A stretch of DNA of 64,000 bases from Sinosporangium siamense (GTDB taxonomy: Bacteria; Actinomycetota; Actinomycetes; Streptosporangiales; Streptosporangiaceae), in assembly GCF_016863435.1 (NCBI RefSeq), contig NZ_BOOW01000012.1, positions 186,001 to 250,000 on the forward strand, given 5' to 3'. The translations under genes and the position numbers were made by a program. Of the stretch, positions 57,454 to 64,000 are shown piece by piece; position 1 is the first letter of the stretch, and every line of letters begins with the position of its first letter. Below the pieces are notes generated by a model, which saw only the letters and a list, made by a program, of their open reading frames with translations, was not told the origin of the DNA and ran no database searches.

Positions 57454-58553
57454 GGGTTCACCCCGTCGAGGACGTCGGCGACCAGGCGTGACAGCAGTGC
57501 TGTACGGCCCGGCATCTCCGAGGTGATCACATGCTCGTGGTCGGCGTGGGCGCCGCCGCCCACCGCGCCGAGCCCGTCGAGCGTGGGGCACCCCACGCCC
57601 GCCGTGTAGTTGCCGTCCGAGGCGCCGCCGACCGCCACGCCGCTCAAGGCGGGCTGGCCGAGATCGGCCGCGGCGCGTTGCGCCAGCTCGAACAGCGCCG
57701 CCGAGGACGACGCCTCCATCGGCGGCCGGTTCGGGCCGCCGAGCAGCTCCAGCCGCGCGCCCGGGATCCGGGCGGTCAGGGCGTTCATCAGTTCGTGCAC
57801 CCGCTCCTGCGCCTCGACGGTCGGCACACGCACGTCCACCTGCACGCTCGCCCGCGCCGGAACCGTGTTGGTGCTCGTCCCCGCGGCCGACAGGGTCGGC
57901 GTCACCGTGGTCAGGCCCGCGTCCACCTGGGCCGCGATCTCGTTGACGGCAAGGATCTGGTGGGCGAGTTCGACCGCCGCGTTGACGCCCTTGGCGGGTT
58001 CCAGGCCGGCGTGGGCGGCTTTGCCGTACACCACCAGTTCATAGTGCGACACGCCCTTGCGGGCGGTCTTCAGCGCCCCGCCGTCCGCGCTCGCCTCCAG
58101 CACGAACGCCGCCGACAGGCCTCGCGCCGACTCCTCGATCAGCTTCTGCGACGTGGGGGAGCCGAGCTCCTCATCGCCGGTCACCAGCACACTGACACCG
58201 TCCAGGGACGGCAAAGCCCGCAAAGCATGGAAGATCTGGACCAGCCCGGCCTTCATATCGAACACCCCCGGCCCCCGCGCGGTGCCGTTCACGACGGACC
58301 AGGGAAGGGCTGAAAGGGTGCCGATGGGCCACACGGTGTCGTGATGCCCGAGCAGCAGCACTCGCGGCGAGCCGAAGGTCCAGCGCAAATGCGTCACCCC
58401 GTCGACGACGAGGAACTCCGGAGCCGCCCCCAGCATCCGCTCTCCCTGAGCGGCCACCACCCCCGCGCTGCGGGCCACAGCCGCGTGATCGCTGGAGAAG
58501 GACTCGCAGACCACCAGTTCCTCGAGGTCGGCGAGCATCGCGTCGAGATTCAC
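57450..58553 (-). CDS. M20-family metallohydrolase, probable N-succinyl-L-amino acid desuccinylase
   Basis: The GTG overlaps the dipeptidase stop (GTGA) and gives 367 residues. M20 (carboxypeptidase G2-like) motifs are complete: the first metal ligand LLLGHHDTVWP, bridging Asp in GPGVFDMKAG, catalytic Glu pair in VTGDEELGSPTS, Asp/Glu ligand VLEASADGG, the dimerisation-domain His GKAAHAGLEPAKG, and the last His in GGGAHADHEHV. The family hydrolyses amide bonds of N-acyl amino acids and peptides. Next to a GNAT and an NSAR gene, the best reading is release of the L-amino acid from its N-succinyl form. A plain carboxypeptidase role cannot be excluded. Confidence 0.9.
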   Translation of the reverse strand: MNLDAMLADLEELVVCESFSSDHAAVARSAGVVAAQGERMLGAAPEFLVVDGVTHLRWTFGSPRVLLLGHHDTVWPIGTLSALPWSVVNGTARGPGVFDMKAGLVQIFHALRALPSLDGVSVLVTGDEELGSPTSQKLIEESARGLSAAFVLEASADGGALKTARKGVSHYELVVYGKAAHAGLEPAKGVNAAVELAHQILAVNEIAAQVDAGLTTVTPTLSAAGTSTNTVPARASVQVDVRVPTVEAQERVHELMNALTARIPGARLELLGGPNRPPMEASSSAALFELAQRAAADLGQPALSGVAVGGASDGNYTAGVGCPTLDGLGAVGGGAHADHEHVITSEMPGRTALLSRLVADVLDGVNP

Positions 58554-59587
58554 GCGGACCGCCCGAGTTCCTGCCGGAACAGGCGGCGCACGTTGCCTCC
58601 GACGATCTTCACGATGTCGTCCTCGGCGAAGCCCCGCTTGATGAGCCCCTCGGTGACCAGCGGCATGCCGCGTGGCCCCTCAAGACCCGCGATGCACGCG
58701 TCGGTGTCGAGGTTGTCGAGCCCGATCGGCTCGCAGCAGGGCGGCGTGAGCTCCTCCAGGATCTCCTTCACGAAGTCCGAACCGAGCCCTACGTGGTCGA
58801 TGCCCGCGACGTTCGCGATGTGCTCGATGTGGTCGACCAGGTGATCGACCGTCACATCCTTCGGCTTCTCCGTCAGGAAGGCCGCCACGAAGTTCACACA
58901 CACCACACCACCCGTCGCCGCCACCCCCCGGAGCTGCTCGTCGGTCAGGTTGCGGTGGTGATCGAGCAGAGCACGCGCCGACGAGTGCGTCGCGAGCAGC
59001 GGACGCGTCGACAGCTCGAAGACGTGCTCCACCCCGGATGCACCCAGATGGGAGATGTCGAAGATGATGCCCAGACGTTGCATCTCCTTCAGCGCCTCGA
59101 CGCCGTGCGTGGTCAGCCGGCTGCCGGTGGCGTCCTCACAGCTGCCGTCGGCCAGCGGCGTCCTGCCGAAGTGCGCGATCGAGGCGACCCGCACCCCAAG
59201 CCGGAACAACGTCGAAATCAGTTCGATGTTCGCGTCGAGCCCAGGAGCGCTCTCCAACGCCAGAACGAGAGCGATCTTCCCGTCCGCCAGCGCCTCGTCT
59301 ATATCGGCGCCGTCCATGCAGAGCTTCACCTCGTCGGCGTTGCCCTCCGCCAGGATGTGCGCGGCCTCGATCATGCGCAGGGTCTCGCGGAGAGCACCCT
59401 CCGGGCGGTATTGGTCGTCGATGAAGACCGGCAACACCTGAAGGTCCACTCCGCCGTCGCGGAGTTGAGGCAACCACTGCTCACGGAAGAACGACGCCCA
59501 CCGTTTGGGCGGGCGCGCCGTCACCGCCATCAGCAGGTCGTTGTGTGTATCTGCGACGACCGCGCGGCGGTGCAGGTCGGTGAACAC
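58550..59587 (-). CDS. Membrane dipeptidase-type peptidase (M19, renal dipeptidase family)
   Basis: I use the GTG at 59585-59587, nine bases after AAGGAG, giving 345 residues; an ATG at 59626 is possible but has no ribosome site. The M19 metal site is complete: ADTHNDLL near the start, Glu in VLALESAPG, His in FDISHLG, and His in LLATHSSARALLDHHRNLTD; Asp in VGLGSDF completes the active site. Bacterial M19 enzymes cut dipeptides and often accept a D-residue at the C-terminal side. No signal peptide is present, so it acts in the cytoplasm. It is the first gene of the operon and would supply D-amino acids from peptides to the following pathway. Confidence 0.9.
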   Translation of the reverse strand: MFTDLHRRAVVADTHNDLLMAVTARPPKRWASFFREQWLPQLRDGGVDLQVLPVFIDDQYRPEGALRETLRMIEAAHILAEGNADEVKLCMDGADIDEALADGKIALVLALESAPGLDANIELISTLFRLGVRVASIAHFGRTPLADGSCEDATGSRLTTHGVEALKEMQRLGIIFDISHLGASGVEHVFELSTRPLLATHSSARALLDHHRNLTDEQLRGVAATGGVVCVNFVAAFLTEKPKDVTVDHLVDHIEHIANVAGIDHVGLGSDFVKEILEELTPPCCEPIGLDNLDTDACIAGLEGPRGMPLVTEGLIKRGFAEDDIVKIVGGNVRRLFRQELGRSA

Positions 59588-59806
59588 GAGGGTTCGCTCC
59601 TTCGCTGCGGAAAATGAGGGATGCATTGAGCATTTTTCCCACTGATCAGCGGCCTAGAAGGCGGAACTTGACCAGCGAGTATGGAAAAAGCTCACCTGGA
59701 CGCTATCCGGAACGCCCTAGCGCTGAATTCGTCCGCCACACCTAAGAGGTTGGGGGGTTTTGGTGTGGTTCTCCCATCGAGGCGGCTGTCCGCCGCCGCC
59801 CGGCGA

Positions 59807-59819
59807 TAGTCTGCGTCGG
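59807..59819 (+). promoter_or_regulatory. -10 element placing transcription start at a GTG codon (leaderless)
   Basis: TAGTCT at 59807-59812 is followed six bases later by the GTG at 59819, and no Shine-Dalgarno lies upstream. This spacing is typical of leaderless actinobacterial transcripts, where the start codon is the first base of the RNA. Confidence 0.5.
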
Positions 59820-60655
59820 TGTCACGATCAACCCTTAAGGACGTCGTAGCGGCCCTCGAAACCCTCTACGACCCCGCGTGGGCCGAGCCCTGGGACGCCG
59901 TGGGACTTGTCTGCGGCGACCCCGACCGGCCCGTCACACGCGTCATGTTCGCGGTCGACCCCGTCGCCGCCGTCGTCGACGAAGCCCTCGCCCGGCGGGC
60001 CGACCTTATCGTCACCCACCACCCTCTCTATTTGAAAGGCACCACCAGCGTCGCCGCCGACACATTCAAAGGACGAGTGATCCACACCCTCATCCGCAAC
60101 GACATCGCCCTCTATACCGCCCACACCAACGCGGACACCGCCAACCCCGGCGTCTCCGACGCCCTCGCCCGCGCCGTCGGTCTCGAAGGCGAACTCACGC
60201 CACTCTCGCCTTCGCCGTACGGCACAAGCCTCGGCATCGGCCGAGTCGGAGATCTGGCGACACCCCTCACCCTCGCGGCGTTCGCGGAGCGGGCCGCCGC
60301 CGGGCTTCCCGTGACCCCCGGCGGCCTGCGCGTCGCGGGCGACCCCGGCCGTGAGATCAGGAGGGTCGCCGTCAGCGGCGGAGCCGGCGACTCCCTCCTC
60401 GGCGCGGCCCGCGCCGCCGGCGCCGACGTCTTCCTCACCGCCGACCTCAGACACCACCCGGCCAGCGAACACATGGAGGCCGGCGGCCCTGCTCTGATCG
60501 ACGCCGCCCACTGGGCCACCGAATGGCCCTGGCTCGCCGACGCCGCCGCCCTTCTCACGTCCCAGCTGGCCCGGCGGGGCGTTAACGTGGAGACGCACGT
60601 CTCCAGCAGGGTCACCGACGCCTGGACCACAACAGCACAGCGAGGGATGAAATGA
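59819..60655 (+). CDS. Nif3-like dinuclear metal centre protein
   Basis: This 278-residue protein belongs to the Nif3/YbgI family. It shows the conserved start LKDVVAALETLYDPAWAEPWDAVGLVCGDP, the metal-binding His pair IVTHHPLYLKG, ALYTAHTNADTANPGVSDALA, and the C-terminal GADVFLTADLRHHPASEHMEAGGPALIDAAHWATEWP with the remaining ligands. Nif3 proteins form hexameric rings with two metals; the substrate remains unclear, with GTP cyclohydrolase-like and other roles suggested. Its stop overlaps the next gene by ATGA, and the three following genes form a conserved actinobacterial housekeeping group. Confidence 0.93.
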   Translation: MSRSTLKDVVAALETLYDPAWAEPWDAVGLVCGDPDRPVTRVMFAVDPVAAVVDEALARRADLIVTHHPLYLKGTTSVAADTFKGRVIHTLIRNDIALYTAHTNADTANPGVSDALARAVGLEGELTPLSPSPYGTSLGIGRVGDLATPLTLAAFAERAAAGLPVTPGGLRVAGDPGREIRRVAVSGGAGDSLLGAARAAGADVFLTADLRHHPASEHMEAGGPALIDAAHWATEWPWLADAAALLTSQLARRGVNVETHVSSRVTDAWTTTAQRGMK

Positions 60656-61392
60656 AGGCAGCACCTGGTGCCCAGAAGCGCCTGCTCGATCTGGCCGGGC
60701 TTGACGCCGCCCTCGACCGCCTCGCGCACAGGCGCCGCACACTTCCCGAGATCGCCGAGATCGCCGAGCTGACCACTCGCCTCGGGCGCCTCGCCACCCA
60801 GATCATCGCCGCCGAGACCGAGGCCAAAGACCTCGCCCGCGACCAGAGCAAGGCCGAATCCGACGTCGACGCCGTCCGCGCCCGCGCCGACCGCGATCGC
60901 AAACGCCTCGACTCCGGCCAGGTCTCCTCCCCTCGCGACCTCACCAGCCTCCAGTCCGAGATCGCCTCCCTCCAGCGTCGCCAGGACGACCTCGAAGAGG
61001 TCGTGCTTGAGATCATGGAGCGCCGCGAGGCGGCCGACGCCAAGACCGCCGCCCTTGTCGCCGAACGCGACGAGGTCACCGCCTCCCGCGACGCCGCCGC
61101 GGACCGCCGCGACGCCGGGTACAGCGAGATCGACAAGGACGCCGACGGGACCGGCCGCAAGCGCGACGCCCTCGCCGCCGAGATCCCGGGCGATCTGCTC
61201 GCCCTCTACACCAAGCTCCGCGAGCAGTCCGGCGTCGGCGCCGCCCACCTCCAAGCCGGCCGCTGCCAGGGGTGCCGCACCAGCCTCCCCATCGCCGAGC
61301 TCAACCGCATCCGCACCACCGCCCCCGACGAAGTCGTGCGCTGCGAGGAATGCCGCCGCATCCTCGTCCGCACCCCGGAGTCCGGCCTGTGA
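60652..61392 (+). CDS. Coiled-coil C4 zinc-ribbon protein (CT398/FlgZ type)
   Basis: The ATG overlaps the Nif3 stop. The 246 residues consist of a long antiparallel coiled coil (about 10-190; heptad-rich, e.g. RLGRLATQIIAAETEAKDLARDQSKAESDVDAVRARADRDRKRLDSGQVSSPRDLTSLQSEIASLQRRQDDLEEVVLEIMERR) and a C-terminal zinc ribbon (CQGCRTSLPIAELNRIRTTAPDEVVRCEECRRIL) with four Cys. This is the layout of the widespread zf-RING_7 family, which may bind nucleic acid or act as a scaffold. Its stop overlaps the RNase H gene (GTGA). Confidence 0.9.
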   Translation: MKAAPGAQKRLLDLAGLDAALDRLAHRRRTLPEIAEIAELTTRLGRLATQIIAAETEAKDLARDQSKAESDVDAVRARADRDRKRLDSGQVSSPRDLTSLQSEIASLQRRQDDLEEVVLEIMERREAADAKTAALVAERDEVTASRDAAADRRDAGYSEIDKDADGTGRKRDALAAEIPGDLLALYTKLREQSGVGAAHLQAGRCQGCRTSLPIAELNRIRTTAPDEVVRCEECRRILVRTPESGL

Positions 61393-62696
61393 CCACCTAC
61401 CTCATCGAGGCCGACGGCGGATCCCGGGGCAACCCGGGACCCGCCGGCTACGGCGCCGTCGTCAAGGACGCCGCCGGCGGCCGTGTCCTGGCCGAGGTCG
61501 CCGAGGCGATCGGCACGGCGACCAACAACGTCGCCGAATACCGCGGCCTCATCGCAGGCCTCACCGCCCTCCTCGACCACGCAGGCGACGGCGCCAAGGT
61601 CGAGGTGCGCATGGACTCCAAGCTCGTCATCGAGCAGATGGCGGGGCGGTGGAAGGTCAAGCACGAGGGGCTCAAGCCGCTGGCCCTGGAGGCGGCAGGG
61701 CTGGCCCGGCGCCTTAAGGTCACTTGGAAGTGGATCCCGCGCGCGGACAACAGCCACGCCGACCGCCTGGCCAACGAGGCCATGGACGCCGCGGCCGAGG
61801 GCCTTCCCTGGACACGGTCGGCCTCTTCGGACGTCGGCCTTAAGGATGTTGGCCTTGGGCAGGCTTCTTCGGATGTCGGCCTTGAGGATGTTGGCCTTGG
61901 GCAGGCTTCTTCGGATGTCGGCCTTGGGCGGGGTTCGGATGTCGGCCTTGAGGATGTTGGCCTTGGGCGGGGTTCGGGCGCCCGCCAGGAAGAGAGCGAC
62001 CAGCGTCCCGGGGGCCAAGAGGCGGGCAGCCGACCGGGAACGGAGGACAAAAGCACCGGCTGGGCGGCCCCGCCCACCCGGACCGCCACCACCCTCCTTC
62101 TGCTCCGCCACGGTCAAACCCCTCTCTCCATCGAACGCCGCTTCTCCGGCCTGGGCGACGCCGAACTCACCGCCGAAGGCATAGCCCAAGCCGAAGCCGC
62201 CGCCACACGATTCACGCGAGAGCCGTACAAACTCGACGCCATCATCAGCTCCCCCCTCAAACGCGCCCGCGTGACCGCCGAACTCATCGCCACCCACTGC
62301 GGCATCCCCCTGGAGATCGACGACGGCCTCCGCGAGACCGACTTCGGCGCCTGGGAAGGCCACACCTTCGCCGAAGTGCAAGAACGCTGGCCCGGCGAGC
62401 TCACCACCTGGCTGGCCGACCCGGCCGCCGCCCCACCCGGCGGCGAAAGCTTCACCGTCACAGCCCGCCGCGTCGAATCCGCCCGCGACCGCATCCTCCA
62501 GGCCCACCCCGGCGCGAACGTGCTGGTCGTCTCCCACGTCACCCCGATCAAACTGCTGGTACGGCTGGCCCTCCTGGCCCCACCCGCGGCCCTCTACCGG
62601 ATGCACCTGGACGTGGCGTGCCTGTCGAGGATCGACTACTACTCCGACGGCCCCGCCGTACTGAAATACCTCAACGACACCTCCCATTTGCACTGA
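61389..62696 (+). CDS. Bifunctional RNase HI / histidine phosphatase fusion protein
   Basis: The GTG at 61389-61391 overlaps the previous stop and gives 435 residues. The N-terminal RNase HI domain (1-140) has EADGGSRGNPGPAGYGAVV, the catalytic Glu in NNVAEYRGLIAGL, Asp in VRMDSKLVIEQMAGRWKVKH and Asp in PRADNSHADRLANEAMD. The C-terminal histidine phosphatase domain (about 235-435) has LLLRHGQTPLSIERRFSGLGDAELTAEG, the IISSPLKRARVTAELI motif, LRETDFGAWEGHTFAE and VVSHVTPIK. This fusion is known from mycobacteria (Rv2228c type), where the enzymes are an RNase H and a phosphatase acting on alpha-ribazole phosphate. The linker is unusual, with tandem 14-residue repeats. Confidence 0.93.
   Translation: MTTYLIEADGGSRGNPGPAGYGAVVKDAAGGRVLAEVAEAIGTATNNVAEYRGLIAGLTALLDHAGDGAKVEVRMDSKLVIEQMAGRWKVKHEGLKPLALEAAGLARRLKVTWKWIPRADNSHADRLANEAMDAAAEGLPWTRSASSDVGLKDVGLGQASSDVGLEDVGLGQASSDVGLGRGSDVGLEDVGLGRGSGARQEESDQRPGGQEAGSRPGTEDKSTGWAAPPTRTATTLLLLRHGQTPLSIERRFSGLGDAELTAEGIAQAEAAATRFTREPYKLDAIISSPLKRARVTAELIATHCGIPLEIDDGLRETDFGAWEGHTFAEVQERWPGELTTWLADPAAAPPGGESFTVTARRVESARDRILQAHPGANVLVVSHVTPIKLLVRLALLAPPAALYRMHLDVACLSRIDYYSDGPAVLKYLNDTSHLH
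61821..61977 (+). repeat. 42-bp tandem repeat in the RNase H/phosphatase linker
   Basis: Units of 42 bp coding ASSDVGLEDVGLGQ begin at 61821 and 61863. A shortened third unit starts at 61905 and a fourth, lacking its first codons, near 61933. Copies differ by few bases and use GTT and CTT codons that neighbours avoid. Confidence 0.85.
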
Positions 62697-62735
62697 CCGG
62701 CGAACTCCGTGGAGTTGTTACCCTTGTGAATACGG

Positions 62736-63140
62736 CGGACGAGCCGGCCGGGCGGTCGCGTCGGGTCCCTTCACCGGGACCCGCCGAGGAAGGTCCGGGC
62801 TCCACAGGGCAGGGTGGTCGGTAACCCCGACCCGGGGCAACCCGCGGGACAGTGCCACAGAGAGCAGACCGCCTTCCCCACCTGGGGAAGGTAAGGGTGA
62901 AAGGGTGGTGTAAGAGACCACCAGCGCCCACGGTGACGTGGGCGGCTAGGTAAACCCCACCCGGAGCAAGGTCAAGAAGGGACACTCCACAAGGAGCGTC
63001 CTGCGCGCGACGTTCGAGGGCTGCCCGCCCAAGCCGCGCGGGTAGACCGCACGAGGCCGCCGGCAACGACGGCCCCAGATGGATGACCGCCCCTTCGCGC
63101 AAGCGAGGGACAGAACCCGGCCTACAGGCCGACTCGTCCG
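62736..63140 (+). ncRNA. rnpB: RNase P RNA (type A)
   Basis: The sequence has the conserved parts of bacterial RNase P RNA in order: P1 strand CGGACGAGCCGGCC at 62736, GAGGAAGGTCCGGGCTCCACAGGGCA (62786-62811) of the catalytic core, GGTAAGGGTGAAAGGGTGG, AGACCACCAGC, GGGTAGACCGC, AGATGGATGACCGCC and ACAGAACCCGGCCTACAGGCC near the end, closing with GACTCGTCCG that pairs with the 5' end. It matures the 5' end of tRNAs. The gene's position after the RNase H fusion is common in actinobacteria. Confidence 0.95.
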
Positions 63141-63475
63141 CCCTTCCTGGCTCTGAGCCGGTCTTTCTGGACTTTCATGATCCGGAACTCAGCACGGTGT
63201 TCTTGTGTCGCATCGGCGTATACGTTGCCGTGAGCATGACAGCCGCCCCGATTATTCGATGACGATCGTTGCATTGTCAGTGGGTGAGCATCTCCAATGC
63301 CAGGTATCTCCAGTGGAAGACGGCGGGCGGCTACAACGTCCTGGACCTGGCGACCCTGAACGACCAGAGCTGAGCATCCTTCCTGGGCATCGCCACGGGC
63401 GTCTCCAGGCGGGGCGTGCGTTTTGACATCCCTCACAGATAACCGCTATCTATTGGCTAACCGTTAGGGGCTGAA
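63141..63475. other. Region between rnpB and the PadR-type gene
   Basis: No confident gene. A short + frame near 63288-63373 reads SISNARYLQWKTAGGYNVLDLATLNDQS and may be the end of a decayed gene. A 104-codon minus frame runs into the 3' end of rnpB and is not convincing. The right end holds the PadR-gene promoter. Confidence 0.4.
63423..63452 (+). promoter_or_regulatory. Promoter of the PadR-type gene with TAACCG repeats
   Basis: TTGACA (63423-63428) and TATCTA (63447-63452) are 18 bases apart. TAACCG occurs just before the -10 (63440) and again after it (63458), so an autoregulatory site over the -10 is plausible. AGGGG at 63466-63470 is the ribosome site for the GTG at 63476. Confidence 0.6.
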
Positions 63476-64000
63476 GTGCAGGACGCGGTGCTGGCGATGC
63501 TCGCCAAGGAACCATCACACGGATACCACCTGCGTGCTCGGCTGCAACAAAGCCTCGGCCCGCTGGGCGAGTCGATGAACCCGGGTCAGATCTATGTGAC
63601 CTTGACCCGGCTGGAGAAAGCGGGACTCGTCGTCTGCGAGCGGGCGGACGGGCTTCCCGAACGGCCGGAGCGCAAGGTCTACGCTCTGACACCGGCCGGG
63701 CAGCAGCGGGTGGCCGCCTGGTTGGCCGAGGTGGGCTGGCCCAAACCGGACCTGGCGGAGTTTCACCTCAAGCTCGCCGCCGCAGCGGCGGCCCGGCTGG
63801 CCGACCCGATCGAGCTGGTGGCGGCGCAGCGCCGTGAGTTGCTGCGCCGTCTGCGTGAAGTGCAACAGGCGGCGCTGGCCGAGCCGGCGGGGACGGGCGC
63901 CGGGCTGCTGCTGGAGGGGGTCGTGCTGCGGTTGCGGGCGGACCTGCGCTGGCTGGAGGCCTGTGAGCGGGCCTGGTCCAAGGCCGACGACGAAGTCGAG
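63476..64000 (+). CDS. PadR-family transcriptional regulator (cut by window end)
   Basis: The GTG at 63476-63478 follows AGGGG. The 175 visible codons contain no stop and run off the window. The PadR winged helix is clear: VLAMLAKEPSHGYHLRARLQQSLGPLGESMNPGQIYVTLTRLEKAGLVVCERADG, followed by ERKVYALTPAGQQRVAAWLAE and the C-terminal helical dimerisation region (RREVQQAAL-like helices). PadR regulators respond to toxic small molecules and often control an efflux transporter next door, which would lie outside this window. Complete proteins are about 175-200 residues, so only a little is missing. Confidence 0.9.
   Translation, partial: MQDAVLAMLAKEPSHGYHLRARLQQSLGPLGESMNPGQIYVTLTRLEKAGLVVCERADGLPERPERKVYALTPAGQQRVAAWLAEVGWPKPDLAEFHLKLAAAAAARLADPIELVAAQRRELLRRLREVQQAALAEPAGTGAGLLLEGVVLRLRADLRWLEACERAWSKADDEVE

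Noticed and set aside
61821-61977. Repeats considered as a CRISPR-like array
   Set aside because: Units are contiguous, in frame with a protein and without unique spacers, so this is a coding tandem repeat.
63122-63436. 104-codon minus frame overlapping the 3' end of rnpB
   Set aside because: It runs into a structural RNA gene, lacks a ribosome site and has no recognisable motif.

Overview
The window is very high-GC DNA with GTG/TTG starts and densely overlapping (ATGA/GTGA) operons, which points to a filamentous actinomycete. A member of the Streptosporangiaceae is my best guess, but that is inference. Supporting signs are the Nif3 / CT398-type zinc ribbon / RNase H-phosphatase fusion / rnpB block at the right end, the actinobacterial type A RNase P RNA, and an enolase-superfamily enzyme whose catalytic residues fall at the same positions as in the Amycolatopsis racemase.

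Layout. (1) 1-3990: the end of one large secreted subtilisin-like (S8) protein and a complete second one, both on +. (2) 4.1-13.5 kb: an accessory patch of lower and uneven GC. It holds a PIN/CopG toxin-antitoxin pair and a toxin fragment, an IS30-type remnant, and an RHS polymorphic-toxin gene broken by a stop codon and frameshifts but with its Hint-toxin tip and a candidate immunity gene intact. Three small immunity-like ORFs follow. (3) 13.6-16.4 kb: two overlapping paralogous sensor kinases without a response regulator. (4) 16.5-23.6 kb: a peptide ABC-transporter operon (binding protein, two permeases, two ATPases) ending in an M24-fold protein that has lost its metal ligands, with a divergent Lrp/AsnC regulator. 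(5) 24-32.5 kb: a retropepsin-like protease preceded by a tiny ORF, a lipocalin-like protein, a DUF1275 membrane protein, a NarL-type two-component pair, and an MFS transporter coupled to an S9 prolyl oligopeptidase. (6) 32.6-54.8 kb: six tandem ~1170-1190-residue S8 proteins on -, organised as three units, each headed by a conserved ~90-bp upstream element. (7) 55-59.6 kb: a four-gene operon (M19 dipeptidase, M20 hydrolase, GNAT acyltransferase, OSBS/NSAR racemase) that fits a D- to L-amino-acid conversion pathway. (8) 59.8-64 kb: housekeeping genes, rnpB and a PadR-type regulator cut by the window end.

The main theme is extracellular and intracellular peptide use: secreted proteases, peptide import, prolyl oligopeptidase, dipeptidase, and amino-acid racemisation. 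The most unusual feature is the S8 array. Three members (478-3990, 32585-36112, 40054-43593) keep the full Asp/His/Ser triad and oxyanion Asn. Four (36190-39702, 43663-47154, 47231-50806, 51166-54747) have open full-length frames but have lost two or three catalytic residues, so they look like maintained pseudoproteases with carbohydrate-binding-like malectin tails, interleaved with active paralogues. I did not see tRNA genes, a CRISPR array or a complete IS element.
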